In this document: piece after piece, positions 9,026 through 18,721 of the stretch
Position numbering within the stretch: position 1 is the stretch's first letter
How the letters are laid out: each line of letters starts with the position of its first letter
From: Candidatus Peregrinibacteria bacterium
GTDB taxonomy: Bacteria > Patescibacteriota > Gracilibacteria > UM-FILTER-43-11
DNA: 44,378 nucleotides
Direction: 5' to 3'
Assembly: GCA_016932495.1 (NCBI GenBank)
Contig: JAFGCR010000007.1
Location: 1 to 44,378 of the forward strand
Translations under genes and position numbers: made by a program
The notes under the pieces: generated by a model
What the model saw: the letters and a program-made list of their open reading frames with translations, nothing else
Told to the model about the DNA's origin: nothing
Database searches by the model: none

Positions 9026-9058
9026 AAGCGGCAACAGTGAACCTGCTTGCTGCTTTTT
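9026..9058 (+). terminator. nhaA terminator
   Basis: AAGCGGCAA ... TTGCTGCTT stem (one G-U pair) plus TTTTT. Confidence 0.65.
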
Positions 9059-9126
9059 AAATAATAAATTTAAAATTTGTCTACTTTTTATTATGGCTTA
9101 TATAAGCCATTTTTTTAATAATAGGT

Positions 9127-9138
9127 GAACTTTTGTTC
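9127..9138. promoter_or_regulatory. LexA/SOS box (Firmicute-type GAACN4GTTC)
   Basis: Exact GAACttttGTTC. Confidence 0.7.
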
Positions 9139-9146
9139 ATTTTTTC

Positions 9147-9176
9147 TTGCTTTAGTGAACAAACGTTTACTATAAT
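9147..9176 (+). promoter_or_regulatory. SOS promoter with a second LexA box in its spacer
   Basis: TTGCTT - 18 nt - TATAAT; GAACaaacGTTt (9157-9168) lies between -35 and -10. Confidence 0.7.
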
Positions 9177-9254
9177 CGAATTGTTACTGATGATTGACCG
9201 GCCGGCTGACTTGTGACGGCCCAGGTCGATTGTCCGTCCTTAATCTATTATATT

Positions 9255-9431
9255 ATGTTTACTAACCTATTAATCGCTTCGGCTTTGGTGCTGACCACCC
9301 TGATCGTAATCCTGAATTTTAATCGCCTTCTGGAATGGTCTGATTGGATGTTACACCGATTCAGCCAGTTCAGATCGTTTATCGATATCATGGCTCAGGC
9401 CTATCGAAACCGGCATCAGCTTAATTCTTAG
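9255..9431 (+). CDS. Small single-TM protein, first gene of the lexA operon
   Basis: MFTNLLIASALVLTTLIVILNFNRLLEWSDWMLHRF...; start moved inward from 9213. Confidence 0.65.
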   Translation: MFTNLLIASALVLTTLIVILNFNRLLEWSDWMLHRFSQFRSFIDIMAQAYRNRHQLNS

Positions 9432-9443
9432 CCCTACCCTATT

Positions 9444-9524
9444 ATGATCATTAATTCTTTTCTCGCGCTTTTCGCGCTTACCATCGCTTTCGGCTTTCTT
9501 TATATCATTAACCACGTACGCTAA
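9444..9524 (+). CDS. 26-aa single-TM microprotein, translationally coupled to lexA
   Basis: MIINSFLALFALTIAFGFLYIINHVR; its stop overlaps the lexA start (TAATG). Confidence 0.5.
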   Translation: MIINSFLALFALTIAFGFLYIINHVR

Positions 9525-10102
9525 TGATCGAACATTTAAAAGAAAAAATTAATCGTATCCGGCATTACTACCGTGAAAATAAAGTGATGCCTACTTACGA
9601 TGAGATCTGCGTTCTTTTTGGTTTTAAATCCAAAAATGCCGCTTTTAAACTGGTGAATAAACTGGTTGATGAAGGTTTTGTGGAAAAAATGGACAAAGGC
9701 CGCTTAAAGCCAGGAGTAAATTTCTTAGGCCTGCCGCTTTTTTCCAGTGTTTCCGCCGGCCCTGCCACCGCGGAAGAAGAAATCCTTCTGGACCATGTGG
9801 ACCTGAATGATTACTTAATCCAGCAACCGGAATCCACGGTCCTTATCAATGTCCGGGGAGACAGCATGATCGATGCCGGCATCCACGAGGGCGATAAGGT
9901 GATTGTTGACCGGAAAGCTGTTCCTCAGTTGGGCAGTATCGTCGTGGCGGTGGTCGATGGGGACTACACCGTTAAATATCTGGATAAGACTAAAGACGGT
10001 AAAATCCTGCTTCAGCCCGGCAATCCCAAATACGAACCCATTGTGCCACAAAATGAAATGGCGGTTTTTGGCAAGGTGGTCGGAGTGATAAGGAAAATGT
10101 AG
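9524..10102 (+). CDS. lexA: LexA-like S24-family repressor
   Basis: N-terminal winged HTH, Ala-Gly cleavage site SVSAGPA, catalytic GDSM and DYTVKYL Lys. Confidence 0.88.
   Translation: MIEHLKEKINRIRHYYRENKVMPTYDEICVLFGFKSKNAAFKLVNKLVDEGFVEKMDKGRLKPGVNFLGLPLFSSVSAGPATAEEEILLDHVDLNDYLIQQPESTVLINVRGDSMIDAGIHEGDKVIVDRKAVPQLGSIVVAVVDGDYTVKYLDKTKDGKILLQPGNPKYEPIVPQNEMAVFGKVVGVIRKM
10069..10102 (+). repeat. 34-bp direct repeat, copy 1 (lexA 3' end)
   Basis: TGGCAAGGTGGTCGGAGTGATAAGGAAAATGTAG, identical to 10548-10581. Confidence 0.95.
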
Positions 10103-10120
10103 AAAAAAATAAGTATTTCA

Positions 10121-10477
10121 ATGAACATGCAGTATTCAGAACAAGTCTATTTTGTGTACATAATGACAAACACCCTTAACGCAGTCTTATACACTGGCAT
10201 GACAAACGATATTCTGGAACGTCCATGGCAGCATAAGGCTAAATATTATAAAAACAGTTTCAGTCATCGTTACAATTTAACAAAATTAGTCTATTACGAA
10301 GAAGTGAATACTTTGGAAGAGGCTTTTTATCGTGAAAGGCAAATCAAAAATTGGCGGAGGGAATGGAAAATAAATTTAATCAAAAGACAAAATCCGTTTT
10401 GGGATGATTTATGTGAAGAAGTTAAAAAGAAATATCTTGATGACGCGGAAAAAGATAAAGCCAACTACAATCTCTGA
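10121..10477 (+). CDS. GIY-YIG nuclease family protein
   Basis: VYIMTNTLNAVLYTGMTNDILERPWQHK ... FYRERQIKNWRREWKINLI. Confidence 0.88.
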   Translation: MNMQYSEQVYFVYIMTNTLNAVLYTGMTNDILERPWQHKAKYYKNSFSHRYNLTKLVYYEEVNTLEEAFYRERQIKNWRREWKINLIKRQNPFWDDLCEEVKKKYLDDAEKDKANYNL

Positions 10478-10541
10478 GTTTAGTTCAGAGTCTCTCCGAG
10501 GTTCTGCATATCGGTGAGATCCTGAAACAAGTTCAGGAATT
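10471..10541 (+). repeat. 71-bp two-hairpin dispersed repeat, copy 1
   Basis: Ungapped match (57/71 by eye) to the reverse complement of 29910-29980. Confidence 0.8.
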
Positions 10542-10547
10542 GAAAAA

Positions 10548-10581
10548 TGGCAAGGTGGTCGGAGTGATAAGGAAAATGTAG
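10548..10581 (+). repeat. 34-bp direct repeat, copy 2
   Basis: Perfect copy of 10069-10102. Confidence 0.95.
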
Positions 10582-10658
10582 TTTGTCCAGTTTAAGTGGT
10601 TGCCTTCCTCTAAAATATTTGTTTGAATAGGGGCAAATTAACCCTTAACTCCAAAATT

Positions 10659-12299
10659 ATGGCAACTCGTCAACTTTGGAGCTCCCGAACGGCCTTTTTG
10701 CTGGCAGCAATTGGTTCTGCTGTGGGGCTCGGTAATTTATGGCGCTTTCCTTACATCGCATTCAAAAACGGAGGAGGCGCTTTTTTAGTTCCTTATTTTG
10801 TTGCCCTTTTGACCGCCGGCATCCCCCTCCTGCTGGCTGAATACGCCTTTGGCGCCCGCAGCAAGACCGGTGCGCCCCATGCCATGCGCAATATTTCCCC
10901 GCGTGTGGAATGGGTGGGCTGGTGGGCGATCCTCACCGGTTTTATGATCTTGACTTATTACATGGCTGTGATGGCCTGGAGCTGGTTTTACATGATCAAG
11001 TCTCCCTCCCTCCCCTGGGCAGGTGATGAAAAAAATTATTTCTTCAGCAACGTCCTTCAGCTTTCTGACGGCCCTATGCAGTTAGGGGGCATTGTGTGGC
11101 CGCTCGCCATTGCCGCTTTGGCAACCTGGGTGGCCTGCTACCTGATTACCCGCTGGGGAACGAAAAGTGTGGGCGCTGTTGTAAAGTGGACAGTCCCGCT
11201 TCCCTATCTTCTGCTCATCATCCTTCTTGTCCATGGAATCATGCGTGCTGGCGCAGCTGAAGGATTGATTTATTACCTCACCCCTACATGGGATATCCTG
11301 AAAAATCCTGATGTGTGGATGGCCGCCTACGGACAGGTATTCTTTTCGCTATCGCTTGGCTTTGGTGTAATGATCGCCTATGCCAGCTATATCAAAAACA
11401 AAGAAGACCTTCCCTGGCAGGCCACTTTCTGCGCCCTTAGCAATTCTGCCACGGAATTCTTTGCGGGATTTGTGGTATTCGCGATCCTGGGAGCATTAGC
11501 TGCGGTTTTAAATACCACCGTGCCTGAGGTGGTGGCCAGCGGACCGGGATTGGCGTTTATTGCTTTCCCGACTGCTCTGGCTGCTTTGCCTTTTGCCAAA
11601 TTCTTCTCATTTATTTTCTTCCTGATGTTATTATCACTCGGTATTGATTCTGCTTTCAGCTTACTGGAAGCAGCCGTAACAGCCATCCAGGACCGTTACC
11701 CGGACATGAAACGGGCGCGCATTCTTTTTGTTTTATGCCTGGTCGGCTTTTTAATCGGCCTTCTTTTCGTCACAAAAGCCGGTTTGTACTGGCTTGATAT
11801 TGTCGATCACTGGATGAACAGCTATGGTCTGGTGGGCGTTGGCTTAGCGGAAGCGCTGATCCTGACATTCTTGCTGGGCACACGGAAATTACGCGATGAA
11901 CTGAACGCGAATACCATCCGGCCCGTGGGACTCATTTGGGAACTCAGCCTCTGGTTTATTACGCCGGTTGCCCTAACGATCACCATTATTCTTTCTTTAA
12001 AAACCGAATTCACCATTCCGTATGAAGGTTATCCTACCACCGCCCTCGCACTGGGTGGATGGGGGGTGTGGTCACTGACGATACTGGTTGCCATGTTACT
12101 GCAAAAGGACAAAATGAAGTGGGTGAAGATCCTGGGCTTTTTGCTCATCGTCTTTATCATCCTCCTGGCCCTTAAAGTCTCCGCGGCTGTGGCGATGGGT
12201 GTGTTTGGTGGTACTGTACTGGGCGGCGGTTTGCTGTGGCTTATTGCCATCGACTGGATGAACCGCCATAAAATGCTTCCCAAATCAGCCAAAAAATAA
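10659..12299 (+). CDS. Sodium:neurotransmitter symporter (NSS/SNF) family transporter
   Basis: FLLAAIGSAVGLGNLWRFPYIAFKNGGGAFLVPYF, many TMs. Confidence 0.95.
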   Translation: MATRQLWSSRTAFLLAAIGSAVGLGNLWRFPYIAFKNGGGAFLVPYFVALLTAGIPLLLAEYAFGARSKTGAPHAMRNISPRVEWVGWWAILTGFMILTYYMAVMAWSWFYMIKSPSLPWAGDEKNYFFSNVLQLSDGPMQLGGIVWPLAIAALATWVACYLITRWGTKSVGAVVKWTVPLPYLLLIILLVHGIMRAGAAEGLIYYLTPTWDILKNPDVWMAAYGQVFFSLSLGFGVMIAYASYIKNKEDLPWQATFCALSNSATEFFAGFVVFAILGALAAVLNTTVPEVVASGPGLAFIAFPTALAALPFAKFFSFIFFLMLLSLGIDSAFSLLEAAVTAIQDRYPDMKRARILFVLCLVGFLIGLLFVTKAGLYWLDIVDHWMNSYGLVGVGLAEALILTFLLGTRKLRDELNANTIRPVGLIWELSLWFITPVALTITIILSLKTEFTIPYEGYPTTALALGGWGVWSLTILVAMLLQKDKMKWVKILGFLLIVFIILLALKVSAAVAMGVFGGTVLGGGLLWLIAIDWMNRHKMLPKSAKK

Positions 12300-12314
12300 T
12301 CAAGTTATTTTTAA

Positions 12315-12372
12315 AAACCTCTCCCTGAGATCCTGAAATAAATTCAGGATGACAATAAGGGGAGAGGTTTTT
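12315..12372 (+). terminator. Terminator containing a small palindromic repeat
   Basis: AAAACCTCTCCCT ... AGGGGAGAGGTTTTTTG with inner TCCTGAAataaATTCAGGAT. Confidence 0.6.
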
Positions 12373-12382
12373 TGTTATTAGA

Positions 12383-12991
12383 TTATTCAGCCTCTCCGTT
12401 TTCAGCGCCGCGATCCACCATCACCTGATTCTCATCATCCCAGCACTCAGGAATCATCTCCAAAGGAAAATCATACGGTTCGATCTCCGCGCAACCGATG
12501 GTTCCGTTACCATCCCAGGCGATCACCCAGCCATCATCGGTATTAGCCGCAAACCAGGCCGCCCCGCCGATCTCCTCAGCAAAGCTCACCCCACCGCTGG
12601 CAAAAGAACCGTCGTTGCTGTTTACAGTCAATTCAAGGGTGTCTAATTTTTCTTCCCAGTCGGGATATTTATTCAGGAAGGCCTGCACAAAGACATCATT
12701 GTCATCAGTTTCTTCCACGGCTTCTTCGTCGTCTTCATCAGATGTCCCCTCTCCCTCAGCAGGTGCTTCATCCTCTTCTTCGTCCATTTCTTCTTCGGGC
12801 ATATCTTCTTCCTCATCCATTTCCTCATCATCCACTGCCTCTTCATCAACAACTTCCTCATCGGTAACGTTTTCCTCCTCCGTGTCTTCGACAGGTATTT
12901 CATCAGCAGGTTCCGGAAAACGATTACTTGTATCGAAACAGCCCGTGAGCAGAAAGGCTGCCATAAAAAGGATTAATAATTTTTTAAACAT
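12383..12991 (-). CDS. Acidic Asp/Glu-rich lipoprotein
   Basis: MFKKLLILFMAAFLLTGCFDTS lipobox followed by a long E/D tract. Confidence 0.75.
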   Translation of the reverse strand: MFKKLLILFMAAFLLTGCFDTSNRFPEPADEIPVEDTEEENVTDEEVVDEEAVDDEEMDEEEDMPEEEMDEEEDEAPAEGEGTSDEDDEEAVEETDDNDVFVQAFLNKYPDWEEKLDTLELTVNSNDGSFASGGVSFAEEIGGAAWFAANTDDGWVIAWDGNGTIGCAEIEPYDFPLEMIPECWDDENQVMVDRGAENGEAE

Positions 12992-13069
12992 GATCACTAA
13001 AATTAGTAGGTAAAAGAAGGGCTTTATCAAGCGAACCTATTATACAAGCCAAAAAAGTGATGACAAGGG

Positions 13070-15307
13070 CTAGATTAAAGGCTCCTCAAACTCCTTCTCC
13101 ATCTCCGGAGCAACATTGTCCTCATTAAATTCGCCTGCCTCATCCCATTTACTAAGCAGTTTTTCGACTTCTTTTTTTGACCGGCAGTATTTTTTACGGG
13201 ACTGTTTGATGATCTGATCGCTAAAATCTTTATCGGTCGTCGGCACGTCTATTGTGCGGCCGGAAAAGGCTTCACGGACTTCCCCGTTTACGGACATTTT
13301 GGTGTAAAATTCACGCATGCCCAGATTGATGATGTCGCGTTCATTAAAGATCGGCGTGTATTCATTGGCTAATATTCCCGCATCATCCGCGCCCACGCGG
13401 AAGCTGACAATGGAACCCACGTTACCGAATACGGTTTTCTGGACGATGTTGATCAGTTGCCCCATGTACTGATGGGCGATGGTCAGGCTCAGGTGGTATT
13501 TGCGGGCTTCGGAAAGGATTTCGGCAAACGTATCGGTGGCGAAATTCTGGAATTCATCGATGTAGAAATAAAAATCACTGCGTCTTTCCTCGCGCATGTC
13601 CGCGCGCTGCATGGCCGCTTGGTAGATCTTGGTGATGATCATGCCCCCTAAAATCTCTGCATTCTCTTCGCCGAGCAACCCTTTCGACACTTTCATCAGG
13701 AGGATTTTTTTGCTATCCATAATCTCGCGGATGTCGAATTTGCTTTCTGGCTGGCCTACAATGTTACGGATCATATTGGTGGAGACGAGCTGGCCGACTT
13801 TATTAAGTAGCGGGGTAATGGCTTCCGCGTCGAATTTCTCACTCCACGCCGCGAATTCCGACACCCAGAAGTTTTTGACCACCGAATCCTGAATGCGGGA
13901 AATGATCTTCTGGCGGTAATTTTTGTCCGTCAGCATCTTGAGGATGGAAAGGACAGTGGTATTGGGGCTGTCTAAAAGCGCCAGGGTGGTGTAACGGAGC
14001 ACGTGCTCCAGCCGGTCAGACCAGTTGGTGCCGAACAGTTTTTTGAAAATATCGATAAACCCAAGTGTGATCTGCATTTTATACTCATCCCCCACATTCA
14101 TCAGCGGGTTAAAAGCGATAGGGAAATTGACGTCGGATGGGTCAAAAAGCACCACGTCATTCACCCGGTTTTCCGGCACATAACGGAGAACGTTGTCGAT
14201 CAGATCGCCATGCGGGTCCAGTACAGCCACGCCTTCCCCGTCCAGAAAATCCTGACGGATTAAGAGCTCTAAGAATTTAGATTTTCCCGATCCGGATTTA
14301 CCGACCGTATAAAGATGCCGGCGGCGGTCTTCGCGCTTGATACCGAATTCCACAAAATTATTGTGGTAATTGGTAATCCCGAAAAGTGAGATGTCTTTAG
14401 TCCCCTTTTTCGGCAGATCCTGAGGCGGTTCGTGTTTTTTGGCGAGCACATGCACAATATGGGGCACATGGTCAGCATTTGGAAGATGATAAAGGCTGGC
14501 TATCTCTTTCGCGCCTGTCACATGAAATCCCGTAATGGAACGATGGCGGTATGTCTCGGCAAAGTGAGGAGAGGCGGAAATACGGCTTGCCACGAACTCC
14601 TGAATATCAGTTGAATTGAATTGGTAGAAACTATTGACCACCGCATTCAGTTTACGCTTAGCCGTAGGAGTATCTTTGGCAATATACGCGCACCGTACGA
14701 CCATGTCGTAGGGGGGCTCTTTAAATTTTTCCTGCGCTAATTTTGACCGTTTCAGGCGGATCGGCTCCTCGCTTTTGGCCCGGAACCAGTCGCGCACATG
14801 AAACACCTGGCGCCAGCGGGCGAACCGCATATTCCAGCTCCGTTTAAAATGGTAGCCCGCGGTCTCGTTTTTGGGCCGGATCACGATCTGCACCCACACC
14901 TGCTCCCCGGACGCAATCTTAGAGACGACGGAGAAAAGGCCGCTCTGGCTGTCTTCAGTAAACTGTTCGTAGGTTTTAAGGGGGTAAATATCAAAAAACT
15001 TAAAATCCAGCGTCGTGCCGGCAATGCCGTGCTTTTCCGGTTCAAACATGATCGTGTAATCTTTGGTCGGTTTGATCTCAGCATTCGGAAAGGTGGAATA
15101 AATGAGCCCTTGAATCGTTTCCAGCAAGTCATCCGGCACCACGATGTAACAATACGTATATTGCTCATAGCCAAAAAACTCCAGAGAGACCACTTTATCT
15201 TTCACCGTGTTCTGCAGATTCACCAAAACCTGCTGGAACAGGTCTTCCTTTTTCGGATTGGGGGCTTCCCCCTGCGGAACGATGACGTGTAAATAATGAT
15301 ACTTCAT
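13070..15307 (-). CDS. VirD4/HerA-like (type IV secretion / DUF87-type) ATPase
   Basis: RRHLYTVGKSGSGKSKFLELLI Walker A, GVAVLDPHGDLIDNVL, DFYFYIDEFQNFATDTFAEILSEARKY. Confidence 0.85.
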   Translation of the reverse strand: MKYHYLHVIVPQGEAPNPKKEDLFQQVLVNLQNTVKDKVVSLEFFGYEQYTYCYIVVPDDLLETIQGLIYSTFPNAEIKPTKDYTIMFEPEKHGIAGTTLDFKFFDIYPLKTYEQFTEDSQSGLFSVVSKIASGEQVWVQIVIRPKNETAGYHFKRSWNMRFARWRQVFHVRDWFRAKSEEPIRLKRSKLAQEKFKEPPYDMVVRCAYIAKDTPTAKRKLNAVVNSFYQFNSTDIQEFVASRISASPHFAETYRHRSITGFHVTGAKEIASLYHLPNADHVPHIVHVLAKKHEPPQDLPKKGTKDISLFGITNYHNNFVEFGIKREDRRRHLYTVGKSGSGKSKFLELLIRQDFLDGEGVAVLDPHGDLIDNVLRYVPENRVNDVVLFDPSDVNFPIAFNPLMNVGDEYKMQITLGFIDIFKKLFGTNWSDRLEHVLRYTTLALLDSPNTTVLSILKMLTDKNYRQKIISRIQDSVVKNFWVSEFAAWSEKFDAEAITPLLNKVGQLVSTNMIRNIVGQPESKFDIREIMDSKKILLMKVSKGLLGEENAEILGGMIITKIYQAAMQRADMREERRSDFYFYIDEFQNFATDTFAEILSEARKYHLSLTIAHQYMGQLINIVQKTVFGNVGSIVSFRVGADDAGILANEYTPIFNERDIINLGMREFYTKMSVNGEVREAFSGRTIDVPTTDKDFSDQIIKQSRKKYCRSKKEVEKLLSKWDEAGEFNEDNVAPEMEKEFEEPLI

Positions 15308-15402
15308 AAAACAATGTCCGATTTCCAATGTCCAATTTCCAATGGAGCATCGTTAGACTATAGCTTATCAAATTTCAGAGGCAATTGGCAATGACTTTCT
15401 CC

Positions 15403-17049
15403 CTATTCCAATGAGTCCTGATAATCTTTTTCGCAATACACGATCCACGGACTGCCGGGTTCGTAGGTGGTTTTAATGTCACGGCCGCATTTGTCGCATT
15501 TCCGGTTATAAATGGCGCGTTTGTTACGAAGGTCAAAACGGTCTTTGTGTCGGCAGAAAAAGCACTTTTTAGGAATCGGCACTCCTTGATCTTTATAAAA
15601 CTTCAGTTCCTGTTCCACAATCTTGTAATTTCGCCCGCACTCCTTGCAGGCCAACAATTCACTACAGATCGACGCATCTGCTGACCGGCTGTCATCCGGC
15701 ACTTGAGCCGTGGCGGGCTGATATTCCTTTTTATCCGGCTCACGCCAGCGGTAGCCAGCTGACAATGCCTCTTCTTTTGTAAGCGGATAGTATTCTTGTG
15801 CAAGGGTTTCGTTATAAGCATAATCTGCATACTCAGCCGGCAAATGCTCTCCCCATTCGCCATCAGCTTTCATTCGCTCAATAATCTGCGGTACTAATTC
15901 TTCGTATTCTTCTTTGGAATATTGTTTATTCAAAATGCAGTACTTTTTTCTTCTAAGCCCAATGCATCCAAAACAATTATTGGAGTAATAGCAATATTGG
16001 CAATAATCCAAATTTGATGATTGGCTTAGGCAATAATCACTAAATCTTATGTTCTGAACATTAAATCCATTTATAGAGCCATCGTATAAAAGCTCTACAC
16101 CGTCACCACATTCATCGCAATCCATACAGTTTTTGGCAGAACCGAAAGACCGATAAAAATATTTGCAATCCCAAAGTTCCATAGAATCAAAACAGTGGTC
16201 AGCATCTTTGGATTGAACCAAATAATCACCTAAAACATTCTCATTCTGGAATCCATGCAAATGCTTCTGGGGATATTTAACTTTAAAATCATTCCAATCT
16301 TTAAAGTACTTCTGCAGTTCTGAATGTTTGGATAAGCTGTTCATTAATTTTTCATATGTTTCTTTATCGTATTGTTTATTGAAAACAAAATATTCCTTGT
16401 TTTTTAAATTGCTGCACATAAAACAGTGTTTACAGCCAATGCAGTTTTTTAAAAATGCACTATTGCTGCAATTATCACAATCCTGCGAATAAAAAAGCTT
16501 GTAACCCCGATAGCAATCTACACATTCATAAGAAAGCTCACACTCTTTGCTGCGAAGGCAATCTGAAGAATTCTTACTCTTATTCAAACCTAAAGAATAA
16601 TAACAATCCCAATTAAAATCCGAATCAAAGATCATGTAACAATTTTTGTTGTAACCGGCATAATTAACGTAATCAGAGTTTTCATTAAACTGTAGTCCTC
16701 CGCAAAGAGATGGTCTTGGAACCGCTTTGGCCAATTCAAACCACTGATCAAAAAACGATCTGTTCAAATCAACATCCCGACCATGTTCAGCATTATCGAC
16801 CTTATCGCTTATCCAGTAATCCTGATGGTAAACCTTTAAAGGAACATCCGGATGATAGTGGGTAATTATATCCTTTCCGGTTCCATCACATTTACGTTTA
16901 TATAAATTGATCTGATTCGAATAAATCAAACGCCGGCGTTGCCGGCATGTAGGGCAAAGCGTGGGTTCCGGGACCTGCATTTGCTTATAAAACTGCCGAT
17001 CCTTATCGGTTATTGTGAAATCGGTGTTGCATTGTTTGCAGTTGGGCAT
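15403..17049 (-). CDS. Cys-rich dual zinc-ribbon/solenoid protein, paralog A
   Basis: MPNCKQCNTDFTITDKDRQFYKQMQVPEPTLCPTCRQRRR ... C-terminal CKECGRNYKI..KKCFFCR..CDKCG; start overlaps B stop (TGATG). Confidence 0.85.
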   Translation of the reverse strand: MPNCKQCNTDFTITDKDRQFYKQMQVPEPTLCPTCRQRRRLIYSNQINLYKRKCDGTGKDIITHYHPDVPLKVYHQDYWISDKVDNAEHGRDVDLNRSFFDQWFELAKAVPRPSLCGGLQFNENSDYVNYAGYNKNCYMIFDSDFNWDCYYSLGLNKSKNSSDCLRSKECELSYECVDCYRGYKLFYSQDCDNCSNSAFLKNCIGCKHCFMCSNLKNKEYFVFNKQYDKETYEKLMNSLSKHSELQKYFKDWNDFKVKYPQKHLHGFQNENVLGDYLVQSKDADHCFDSMELWDCKYFYRSFGSAKNCMDCDECGDGVELLYDGSINGFNVQNIRFSDYCLSQSSNLDYCQYCYYSNNCFGCIGLRRKKYCILNKQYSKEEYEELVPQIIERMKADGEWGEHLPAEYADYAYNETLAQEYYPLTKEEALSAGYRWREPDKKEYQPATAQVPDDSRSADASICSELLACKECGRNYKIVEQELKFYKDQGVPIPKKCFFCRHKDRFDLRNKRAIYNRKCDKCGRDIKTTYEPGSPWIVYCEKDYQDSLE

Positions 17050-18701
17050 CAGTAGACTTCCTTTAAATAACACTGTTCACAGTATACTGTTTCGGGCCGC
17101 TCAGGGGGATAAAAAGTAATGATGGGTTTCTGGCATTTGGCGCACTGGCGGTTGTAGGTTTTTCGCTTATTTCGTTTCTCAAGGCGCTCCCAATGCCGTT
17201 CATCCGGCGTCAGCCGGGGGATAGGAATATTGTTTTCTTTGTAGAACTTCAGTTCCTGGGGGATGATCTTATAAGGCATGCCGGATTTTTCGGACGTAAG
17301 GACCTGGCCGATGATCTCATCACCCACCTCTTTGATGCTGTCCGGGATCTCGTATTTCGGACCTGTATAAGGCTTTTCTTCTTTTTCTTTAAACTTCCAT
17401 CCGTTTTTCAGGATCTCTTCTTTGGTCAGGAAGATCTGTTCATGGGCCAACGTCTCGTTATAAGCGTAAGCAGACATGGCAGCCGGAAAGAATTCACCCC
17501 ATTCACCCGTAGACTTCATATGGTCGATGATTTTAGTTTTCAGGTTTTCATAGTTTTCACGATCGTATTGTTTGTTGAAGATACAGTATTTATTTTTCTT
17601 CAGGCCGACACAGCCGAAACAATCCTTGGAGGAGAAACAATGGTCGCAGCAGGTAAGATCCGCGCACGCTGCCCAGCAGAGATTGCAAAAACGGAGGTTG
17701 TAATTATCGTAACCGCATGCCTGGCATTCATACATTTTTTCGCTGTCCTGGCCCCAATGGCTCCAGTCCATTCCCAGTTTACTGTTTTCAATACACTGGC
17801 AGTAACGAAGGTCTTCGCAGTTATGACATTCAAAACAAAGGTGGCAGTTTTTACATTCGTTCAGGTAATCCCCCAAGGAATTCTGGTTATTGGTACCAAA
17901 ATATTCCTTCACAATGATGCCTTTCGTCAGTTCCGTAAATTTAGCCTTAATTTTTTCAATGACTTTATAACTACCGATATCCACTTCCTTAAAAAACTGT
18001 TCATACTGCTCTTTGGTATAAGGTTCGTTAAAAACATAATACTGTTTGTTGACCAGATTCCAGCAGCCGAAACAATCCATACACCCTGCACAATTGCGGA
18101 GGAAAAAAGAATTTTTACAGTTGTTGCAGTCCCGGCTGTAGCGGAGATTGTAACAGCTGGTGCAGCCCACGCACTCATAACACAGTTCATTATGGAGGCT
18201 GTTTAAGTTGTCGACGCAGTTCTTGGAATAATTGATCCAGGAACCATAGTAACAGTCCTCGCAGTGATTGGTGGAAAACACCAGATAGCAATTCTTATTC
18301 CGGCTGGCCGCGTTGCAGTAATCGCTGTTTTCCATGGGTTGCTGCTGAATGAGCGCCAGACGGGGAACCGCATCCCTCAATTCAAAAAACTGTTCAAAAA
18401 ACGGACGGTTAAAATCAAAATCCCGGCCATATTTCAGCGCGTCATGCTGATCGCTCCACCAGTCATCGTTGCTGTAAACAGGAAAAGGCTTATCTTCTGA
18501 GTAGGTAGATATGACATCCTTCCCCGTCAGGCTGCACGGGCGATGATACAAAAACCGTTCACTGCGGAAACTCATCCGCCGCTGCATACGGCACAGGTAA
18601 CAAAGTGTTGGTTCCGGCACTTCCATCATTTCATAAAACTGCCGGTCCTCATCGGTTACCTCAAATTCTATATTGCAATGTTTACAGGTTTTCATATACA
18701 A
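17049..18701 (-). CDS. Cys-rich dual zinc-ribbon/solenoid protein, paralog B
   Basis: CKHCNIEFEVTDEDRQFYEMMEVPEPTLCYLC; central Cys repeats; C-terminal CAKCQKP...YCEQCYLKEVY; RBS AAGGAGG. Confidence 0.85.
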   Translation of the reverse strand: MYMKTCKHCNIEFEVTDEDRQFYEMMEVPEPTLCYLCRMQRRMSFRSERFLYHRPCSLTGKDVISTYSEDKPFPVYSNDDWWSDQHDALKYGRDFDFNRPFFEQFFELRDAVPRLALIQQQPMENSDYCNAASRNKNCYLVFSTNHCEDCYYGSWINYSKNCVDNLNSLHNELCYECVGCTSCYNLRYSRDCNNCKNSFFLRNCAGCMDCFGCWNLVNKQYYVFNEPYTKEQYEQFFKEVDIGSYKVIEKIKAKFTELTKGIIVKEYFGTNNQNSLGDYLNECKNCHLCFECHNCEDLRYCQCIENSKLGMDWSHWGQDSEKMYECQACGYDNYNLRFCNLCWAACADLTCCDHCFSSKDCFGCVGLKKNKYCIFNKQYDRENYENLKTKIIDHMKSTGEWGEFFPAAMSAYAYNETLAHEQIFLTKEEILKNGWKFKEKEEKPYTGPKYEIPDSIKEVGDEIIGQVLTSEKSGMPYKIIPQELKFYKENNIPIPRLTPDERHWERLEKRNKRKTYNRQCAKCQKPIITFYPPERPETVYCEQCYLKEVY

Positions 18702-18721
18702 TCGGCCTCCTTAGTATCTAA

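Noticed and set aside
17193-18206. 337-aa plus-strand ORF
   Set aside because: Antisense of paralog B; no family signature, while the minus-strand frame is clearly conserved among paralogs.
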